The notes below the pieces were generated by a model. That model had not been told where the DNA came from. It saw only the letters and a list, made by a program, of their open reading frames with translations, and searched no databases. Shown piece by piece: positions 13,620 to 17,952 of a DNA stretch of 17,952 bases. The DNA comes from Pseudomonadota bacterium (lineage in GTDB: Bacteria; Desulfobacterota; Desulfarculia; Desulfarculales; Desulfarculaceae): NCBI GenBank assembly GCA_018902755.1, contig JAHIQI010000057.1:1-17952 (forward strand), written 5' to 3'. How positions within the stretch are numbered: position 1 is the first letter of the stretch; the number at the start of each line of letters is the position of its first letter. Made by a program: the position numbers and the translations under genes.

Positions 13620-14339
13620 GTGAAGGACAGATCCTTTTCCGCCGCCCTGGTGTTGGGGCTTCTTATAGGGTTGGGAGTGGCCGTGGCCGGTTTGGCGGTG
13701 GGCCAGGCCCTGTACAAGGTCAAGGCCGCCGAGCGGTTCATTAGCGTCAAGGGCCTGGCCGAGCGGCTGGTGCCCGCCGATATGGCCATATGGCCGCTCA
13801 CCTTCAACCAGACGGGCAACAACCTGCCCCAGCTCTACGACGCCCTGGAAAAGGACCGCCAGAGCATCCGCAAGTTCCTCAACGGCCAGGGCTTCAAGGA
13901 CCAGGAGATCTCCGACGCGCCGCCCCGGGTGACCGACTACTACGCCCAGGGCTATACCGGCAACCGCCTGCCGCCCAACCGCTACAAGATCGAGGCCTCG
14001 CTGACCCTGTCCACCAAGCAGGTGGCCCAGGTGAAGGCGGCCATGGAGCGTAGCGGGGAGCTGGTCAAGGACGGCATCGTGCTGAGCTACGACTACGGGC
14101 GCGGGGCCGAGTTCCTGTTCACCGGGCTCAACCAGATCAAGCCGGCCATGATCGCCCTGGCCACCAAGAACGGCCGGGCCGCGGCAGAGCAGTTCGCCCG
14201 CGACTCGGGCAGCGCGGTGGGCGGAATCCGCAGGGCCAGCCAGGGGTTGTTCACCATACGCAACCGAGACGCCAACACCCCGGATATAAAAATCGTGCGG
14301 GTGGTCTCCACCCTAGACTTTTTCCTGGTGGAAGACTAG
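13620..14339 (+). CDS. SIMPL-domain (DUF541) exported or membrane-anchored protein
   Basis: This encodes 239 residues. An N-terminal hydrophobic segment (about 8-30) serves as an uncleaved anchor or signal, followed by the domain opening RFISVKGLAERLVPADMAIW, typical of SIMPL/DUF541 proteins. Later segments fit the family: LNGQGFKDQEI, PPRVTDYYAQGYTG, NRYKIEASLTLSTKQVAQVKAA, and a C-terminal IRNRDANTPDIKIVRVVSTLDFFLVED. Translation starts at GTG (13620) with AAGGAG 6 nt upstream. Members of this family are periplasmic or outer-membrane proteins of poorly known function, some linked to oxidative or heat stress. It is divergent from the cNMP-binding gene across a shared 99-nt region. Confidence 0.88.
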   Translation: MKDRSFSAALVLGLLIGLGVAVAGLAVGQALYKVKAAERFISVKGLAERLVPADMAIWPLTFNQTGNNLPQLYDALEKDRQSIRKFLNGQGFKDQEISDAPPRVTDYYAQGYTGNRLPPNRYKIEASLTLSTKQVAQVKAAMERSGELVKDGIVLSYDYGRGAEFLFTGLNQIKPAMIALATKNGRAAAEQFARDSGSAVGGIRRASQGLFTIRNRDANTPDIKIVRVVSTLDFFLVED

Positions 14340-14431
14340 AAAACCTATAAAATTATTCTTATATTATAAATATGAAAATACAAACCCATGATCCGCTAGA
14401 GCGGATTAACCTGTTTGGTGAGAGGATGACC

Positions 14432-15106
14432 ATGAGAAAGCTTGCCCCGTTTATCATGGCCTTGTGTCTGTTGGCGCTGGCCCTTCCCGCTTGGGCGGAC
14501 AGCATGACCCCCCTGGATATCGGCTTCAGCCGCATCACCGGCAACTCCAGCCTGGGTGATCAGGTAAATCTGAACGTAAACATAAGCCAGCTGGACGCCA
14601 ACACCCTGCAGTTTACTTTCAGCAACTTGAGCGGCATCGAGTCGGTGGTCTCGGAGATCTACTTCCAGGACCTGAACGGGCTGCTCACCCGCTATCAGAT
14701 TCTCAACGACCAAAACACAGGTAACGTGGTGTTCCAGGAAGGGGCCAGCCCCGGCAGCCTGCCCGGCGGCCAGAGCATCTCCTTCAGCACCTCCTATGCC
14801 ATGGGGGCCGAGAATCCCTCGCCCAAGTACGGCATCAACCCCAACGAGACTCTGGCATTCACCGTCCAGCTAAGCCAGGGCGTGGGCGTGGCCACCTTGG
14901 TGGAGAGCCTGCAAAGCGGCGCCCTGCGCATCGGCGCGCACGTGCAGTCCATTGACGGCGGCACCAGCGACTCCTACGTGAGCGGCGGCGGCGCGGAAGC
15001 CGCGCCCGAGCCGGGCACCATGGCCCTGATGGGCTCGGGCCTGCTGGCCGGTTGGCTGGTGAGAAGGAAGCGCGGCCGCAAGGGCGGCAAGGGTTCGCCC
15101 GCCTAA
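14432..15106 (+). CDS. PEP-CTERM exported protein
   Basis: This encodes 224 residues. An N-terminal signal peptide (MRKLAPFIMALCLLALALPAWA, cleavage after about residue 22) precedes a Ser/Asn/Gly-rich, beta-type mature region with few charges (for example NLNVNISQLDANTLQFTFSN). The C-terminus is a textbook PEP-CTERM anchor: PEP at 192-194, a hydrophobic helix (MALMGSGLLAGWLV) and a basic tail RRKRGRKGGK. Such proteins are sorted and processed by an exosortase, usually in exopolysaccharide-making Gram-negative bacteria; no exosortase gene is in this window. The start at 14432 has GAGAGG 6 nt upstream; the ATG two codons earlier has no spacing. An AT-rich leader (14340-14400) separates it from the SIMPL gene. 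Confidence 0.9.
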   Translation: MRKLAPFIMALCLLALALPAWADSMTPLDIGFSRITGNSSLGDQVNLNVNISQLDANTLQFTFSNLSGIESVVSEIYFQDLNGLLTRYQILNDQNTGNVVFQEGASPGSLPGGQSISFSTSYAMGAENPSPKYGINPNETLAFTVQLSQGVGVATLVESLQSGALRIGAHVQSIDGGTSDSYVSGGGAEAAPEPGTMALMGSGLLAGWLVRRKRGRKGGKGSPA

Positions 15107-15126
15107 TCGCGGCAACAAAAAATTGC

Positions 15127-15162
15127 AAAGGGCCGTCCCCCAGGGGGCGGCCCTTTTTATTT
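15127..15162. terminator. Bidirectional terminator between convergent genes
   Basis: AAAGGGCCGTCCCC pairs with GGGGGCGGCCCTTT. On the plus strand it is followed by a T-rich tract (TTTTTATTT) ending the PEP-CTERM gene. On the minus strand a broken T-rich tract follows, so it can also stop the rarD transcript. Confidence 0.88.
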
Positions 15163-15176
15163 GGTGCGGGCGCAGC

Positions 15177-16097
15177 CTAGGCCGGCGGAGTCTCCAACTC
15201 GGGGTCTGATTTCTTTTTACGCAGCCAAGGCCCGGAGGCCACCAGGTAGAGGATCACCCCGGCCCACACCAGGGCGAAGGTGAACAGGCGGGCCGGGGAG
15301 ACCGTCTCGTCGTAGAAGAGCACCGCCAGCACGAACTGGATGCTGGGCCCGATGTACTGCATGACGCCCACTACGTGCAGGGGGACCCGCCGGGCCCCGG
15401 CGGTGAACCAGATCAGGGGCACGGCGGTGATGATCCCGGCGCAGGCCAACAGCAGGGTGATGCCCCAGCCGCCCTGGCCGAAGACCAACTCGCCGTGAAA
15501 GCCCATCCACAGCAGCCAGGCCAGGGCCACCGGGGTGATAAGGGCGGTCTCCACCAACAGCCCGGCCACCGCCTCTATCTTCACCGTCTTGCGGATCAGG
15601 CCGTAGGTGCTGAAGCTGAGCGCCAGTCCCAGGGCGATCCAGAGTCCGCCGCCCTGGTGCAACAGGGCGTTGAGGGTGCCCAGGGCGGCCAGGCTCATGG
15701 CCGCCAGCTTCAAGCGGCCGGGGCGCTCCTTCAAAAAGATCATGCCCATGGCCAGGGTGGCCAGTGGGGAGATGAAGTAGCCCAGGCTGGAGGCCAGCAT
15801 CTGGTTGCTCTCCACCGAGTAGATGAAGATGAGCCAGTTGATGGTGATGAGCGTCGCGGTGACCAAAAGGGTGAGCAGCACCTTGGGCTGGGCCAGGGAG
15901 CGCCGCAGCTCTCCCCACCCACGCCACAGGGCGATGAGGAAAACGCACACCGGCAGGCACCAGACCACGCGGTGGGCCAGCACCTCCAGAGGCGAGGCCA
16001 CGCTCACCGCCTTGATGTACAGGGGGAACAGCCCCCACCACGTGAAGGCGCCCAGGGACAGGAGATAACCGGTGGTGGTGTAAGAGGGACGCTGCAA
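15177..16097 (-). CDS. rarD: RarD-type EamA/DMT-family permease
   Basis: This encodes 306 residues with about ten transmembrane helices, the EamA duplicated five-helix layout. The N-terminus GYLLSLGAFTWWGLFPLYIKAV and the following PLEVLAHRVVWCLPVC match RarD proteins, as do INWLIFIYSVESNQMLASSLGYFISPL and VVGVMQYIGPSIQFVLAVLFYDE. RarD members are inner-membrane transporters of the drug/metabolite superfamily; the natural substrate is not established. The start is probably TTG at 16097: no in-frame ATG or GTG lies close, and the N-terminus has the expected length. The ribosome site is poor, so the start is less sure than the gene. It is monocistronic. Confidence 0.9.
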   Translation of the reverse strand: MQRPSYTTTGYLLSLGAFTWWGLFPLYIKAVSVASPLEVLAHRVVWCLPVCVFLIALWRGWGELRRSLAQPKVLLTLLVTATLITINWLIFIYSVESNQMLASSLGYFISPLATLAMGMIFLKERPGRLKLAAMSLAALGTLNALLHQGGGLWIALGLALSFSTYGLIRKTVKIEAVAGLLVETALITPVALAWLLWMGFHGELVFGQGGWGITLLLACAGIITAVPLIWFTAGARRVPLHVVGVMQYIGPSIQFVLAVLFYDETVSPARLFTFALVWAGVILYLVASGPWLRKKKSDPELETPPA

Positions 16098-16117
16098 TTT
16101 ATTTCATCCGTTCATTT

Positions 16118-16152
16118 TGCCACCCAGCCCCCATGAAATATGCGGGCTGGCA
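16118..16152 (+). repeat. Hairpin repeat with ATGAAATAT loop, copy B
   Basis: Matches 2601-2635 with one difference. TGCCA(ccc)AGCCC pairs with GGGCTGGCA. It lies in the leader region of rarD, on the opposite strand orientation. Confidence 0.75.
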
Positions 16153-16160
16153 AAACATTT

Positions 16161-16184
16161 GAGGGCCGCGCGCAAGCGGCCCTC
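16161..16184. other. Perfect 9-bp hairpin near the rarD upstream repeat
   Basis: GAGGGCCGC (16161-16169) pairs with GCGGCCCTC (16176-16184) around a GCGCAA loop. TTATTA follows on the plus strand. It resembles a terminator but no plus-strand gene precedes it; it may belong to the neighbouring repeat. Confidence 0.5.
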
Positions 16185-16189
16185 TTATT

Positions 16190-16549
16190 AAAGATTACGC
16201 CGGGGCGGGTTCGCTCGCTAGTGCAAATATTGATTGTTCCAGTCATTTTAAATAGATTCTAAACAACGAGACAACCCGTGTAGTTGATAAGTTAAGGCCA
16301 CGGGGAGGGTGGCGGAGGGGAAACCTCGGCAAAACCGCCGCGTAAGCCCAAAAACCGGGAGGCAGGAGGGCTGGGCGGCTAAGCAGGCGGTTTAAATTAT
16401 ATTTAACCCGCACCCCTGCCGTCAAAGGGCCTGCCGGGGGGTTGAGCGATCGCCTCGGGGCGGTTTTAACGCGCCAACTGGCTGAACCCTCATTCATTTC
16501 AAGGGGTTGCGGGCGGATTTGTGGCTATAGACCTAATAAAAACAATAGC
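16190..16549. other. Long gene-free leader with a GC-rich structured block
   Basis: No credible gene is present. Within otherwise AT-rich DNA, 16310-16350 folds as GGCGG(AGGGGAAACCTC...)CCGCC with an inner GAGG/CCTC stem. A second long hairpin spans 16383-16419 (outer GCAGG/CCTGC; inner arms 16387-16397 and 16401-16411 with one mismatch). Together they could be a structured leader RNA or binding sites. I could not match it to a known riboswitch class. Confidence 0.4.
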
Positions 16550-16576
16550 TTGACTCGACATGTCGCCTTGTATTAT
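16550..16576 (+). promoter_or_regulatory. Candidate thiolase promoter with a palindrome in the spacer
   Basis: TTGACT (16550-16555) and TATTAT (16571-16576) are 15 bp apart, about 50 nt before the start codon. The spacer is short for sigma-70. The perfect palindrome CGACATGTCG fills 16556-16565 and could be an operator half-site pair. Confidence 0.45.
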
Positions 16577-16627
16577 CCTGCCCATCTATCTGAAATAAAC
16601 CTATAGCCAGTACCTGGGAGGGACAAG

Positions 16628-17830
16628 GTGAAGGATAAGCGCGACGCGGTAATCGTAGCCATGGGGCGTAGCGCCATCGGTGATTTTGGCGGTTCCCTGG
16701 CCAAGGTGCGGGCCCACGATCTGGCCGCCCAGTTGATGACGGCGGTGCTGGAGCAATCCGGGGTGGACCCGGCCCTGTTGGACGACGTGATCCTGGGCGA
16801 CTGCATGCAGTGCCCGGACGAGGCCAACACCGCCCGCACCGCCATGCTCAAGGCGGGCATCCCGGTGGAGGTCCCTGCGGTGACCATCCAGCGCCAGTGT
16901 TCCAGCGCCATGCAGGCCCTGGGCATGGCCGCCACCTACATCAAGGCCGGCGAGTACGACCTGGCCCTGGCCGGCGGCGTGGAATCCATGTCCAACGCGC
17001 CCTACGTGAGCTACGACACCCGCTGGGGCGCTCGCCTGACCCACAAGGGTTTGCAGGACTCCATGTGGGAGATGCTGCACTCGGGCTCGCCGCTGCTGGA
17101 CCCTCCGGGCTACATCATGGGCCAGACCGCCGAGAACCTGGCCCGCAAATACGCCATCTCCCGCGAGGACCAGGACGTGGTGGCGCTCCGCAGCCACAAC
17201 AACGCCGAGGCGGCCATCACCGGCGGCAAGTTCAAAGACGAGATAGTGCCCATCGCGGTGCCCCAGCGCAAGGGTGCCCCCAAGATCTTCGACACCGACG
17301 AGCACGTGCGCCTGGGCCTGGCCATGGGCGACCTCAGCCGCCTGAAGCCCGCCTTCGCCAAGGACGGCACGGTCACCGCGGGCAACGCCAGCGGCCTCAA
17401 CGACGGCACGGCGGTGTGCATCGTGGCCAGCCGGGCCAAGGCCGAGGAGCTGGGGCTGACCCCCCTGGCCAAGATTCACTCCTTCGCCGCGGCGGGCTGC
17501 CCCCCGGAGATCATGGGCTGGGGCCCGGTGCCCTCCACCCAGAAGCTCCTGGCCAAGACCGGGGTCAAGCTCAGCGACATCGAGCTGATCGAGCTGAACG
17601 AGGCCTTCGCCGCCCAGTACCTGGCCTGCGAGCGGGGCCTGGACCTGAACCGCGAGATAACCAACGTCAACGGATCGGGCGTGGGCCTGGGCCATCCGGT
17701 GGGCTGCACCGGGGCGCGCATAGTCATCTCCCTCTTGGGCGAGATGAAGCGCCGGGGCCTGAACCTGGGTCTGGCCACCCTGTGCGTGGGCGGCGGCATG
17801 GGCATGTCCATGCTGGTGGAAAACGAATAA
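16628..17830 (+). CDS. Thiolase (acetyl-CoA C-acyltransferase)
   Basis: This encodes 400 residues, the standard length for a type II thiolase that condenses or cleaves acyl-CoA thioesters. Catalytic residues are visible: the nucleophile Cys91 in QRQCSSAMQAL, NEAFAAQ at 324-330, His356 in GLGHPVGCTGAR and Cys386 in LCVGGGMGMS. TAGNASGLNDG (250-260) is the usual CoA-pocket segment. The His motif reads GHPVGCTGAR rather than the commonest GHPIGASGAR, a variant seen in some beta-oxidation-type thiolases. Whether it serves beta-oxidation or acetoacetyl-CoA synthesis is open because the downstream genes are missing. Translation starts at GTG with GGAGG about 6 nt upstream. Confidence 0.95.
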   Translation: MKDKRDAVIVAMGRSAIGDFGGSLAKVRAHDLAAQLMTAVLEQSGVDPALLDDVILGDCMQCPDEANTARTAMLKAGIPVEVPAVTIQRQCSSAMQALGMAATYIKAGEYDLALAGGVESMSNAPYVSYDTRWGARLTHKGLQDSMWEMLHSGSPLLDPPGYIMGQTAENLARKYAISREDQDVVALRSHNNAEAAITGGKFKDEIVPIAVPQRKGAPKIFDTDEHVRLGLAMGDLSRLKPAFAKDGTVTAGNASGLNDGTAVCIVASRAKAEELGLTPLAKIHSFAAAGCPPEIMGWGPVPSTQKLLAKTGVKLSDIELIELNEAFAAQYLACERGLDLNREITNVNGSGVGLGHPVGCTGARIVISLLGEMKRRGLNLGLATLCVGGGMGMSMLVENE

Positions 17831-17840
17831 GCGGGAGAGT

Positions 17841-17952
<112 letters not shown>

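Noticed and set aside
16310..16385. Cobalamin or cyclic-di-GMP riboswitch
   Set aside because: Pieces such as CCGGGAGGCAGGAG and GGGGAAACC recall parts of those classes. The conserved cores and their order are not present, and the best promoter candidate lies downstream of the block.
16243..16497. An 84-codon minus-strand open frame upstream of the thiolase
   Set aside because: It has a poor start and a Pro/Arg-rich random-looking product, and it overlaps strong hairpins.

Overview
The window looks like the end of a draft contig from a high-GC, Gram-negative, probably anaerobic bacterium, most likely a member of the Desulfobacterota (a Desulfarculus-like lineage would fit, but no marker here fixes the genus). 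The reasons are the overall gene style, a stand-alone IMP cyclohydrolase, a MobB with a C-terminal extension, a zinc-ribbon MscL, and an isocitrate-lyase-like enzyme and thiolase typical of fatty/organic-acid degraders. The contig starts inside a 23S rRNA gene and ends in a run of 112 G residues that is almost certainly a sequencing artefact.

Layout. 1-835: 3' part of 23S rRNA, 5S rRNA and a strong terminator, closing an rRNA operon. 836-2990: two small orphan genes (a membrane protein and a zinc-ribbon protein) embedded in repeat-rich intergenic DNA. 2990-5620, minus strand: a tightly packed five-gene operon, lipoprotein - mobB - HD-domain protein - ddl - 53-residue protein, with overlaps or gaps of a few bases. 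5826-6293, minus: a ZIP/ZupT metal transporter that appears to have lost about 100 internal residues. 6457-9376, plus: a purine group, stand-alone IMP cyclohydrolase, a small secreted protein, and a PurD-PurE fusion. 9642-11692: a small membrane protein, an RRM RNA-binding protein, MscL and the tRNA threonylcarbamoyl-AMP synthase Sua5/YwlC. 12006-13520, minus: an isocitrate lyase/PEP mutase family enzyme preceded by a cyclic-nucleotide-binding-domain protein with a Cys-rich tail. 13620-15106, plus: a SIMPL-domain protein and a PEP-CTERM exported protein. 15177-16097, minus: a RarD/EamA permease. 16628-17830, plus: a thiolase behind a long structured leader.

The strongest unexplained signal is a family of dispersed intergenic repeats. 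Five copies of a palindromic element, 119-121 bp long, lie in the same orientation; three of them begin one to three bases after a stop codon. Two other short hairpin repeats follow them in various combinations. A further hairpin repeat occurs three times, twice as a perfect 22-bp inverted pair that brackets one palindrome and supplies the leader of the zinc-ribbon gene. I see no transposase, tRNA, CRISPR array, phage gene or defence system in the window. No complete novel system is evident; the repeats, the PurD-PurE fusion and the shortened ZupT are the best leads.
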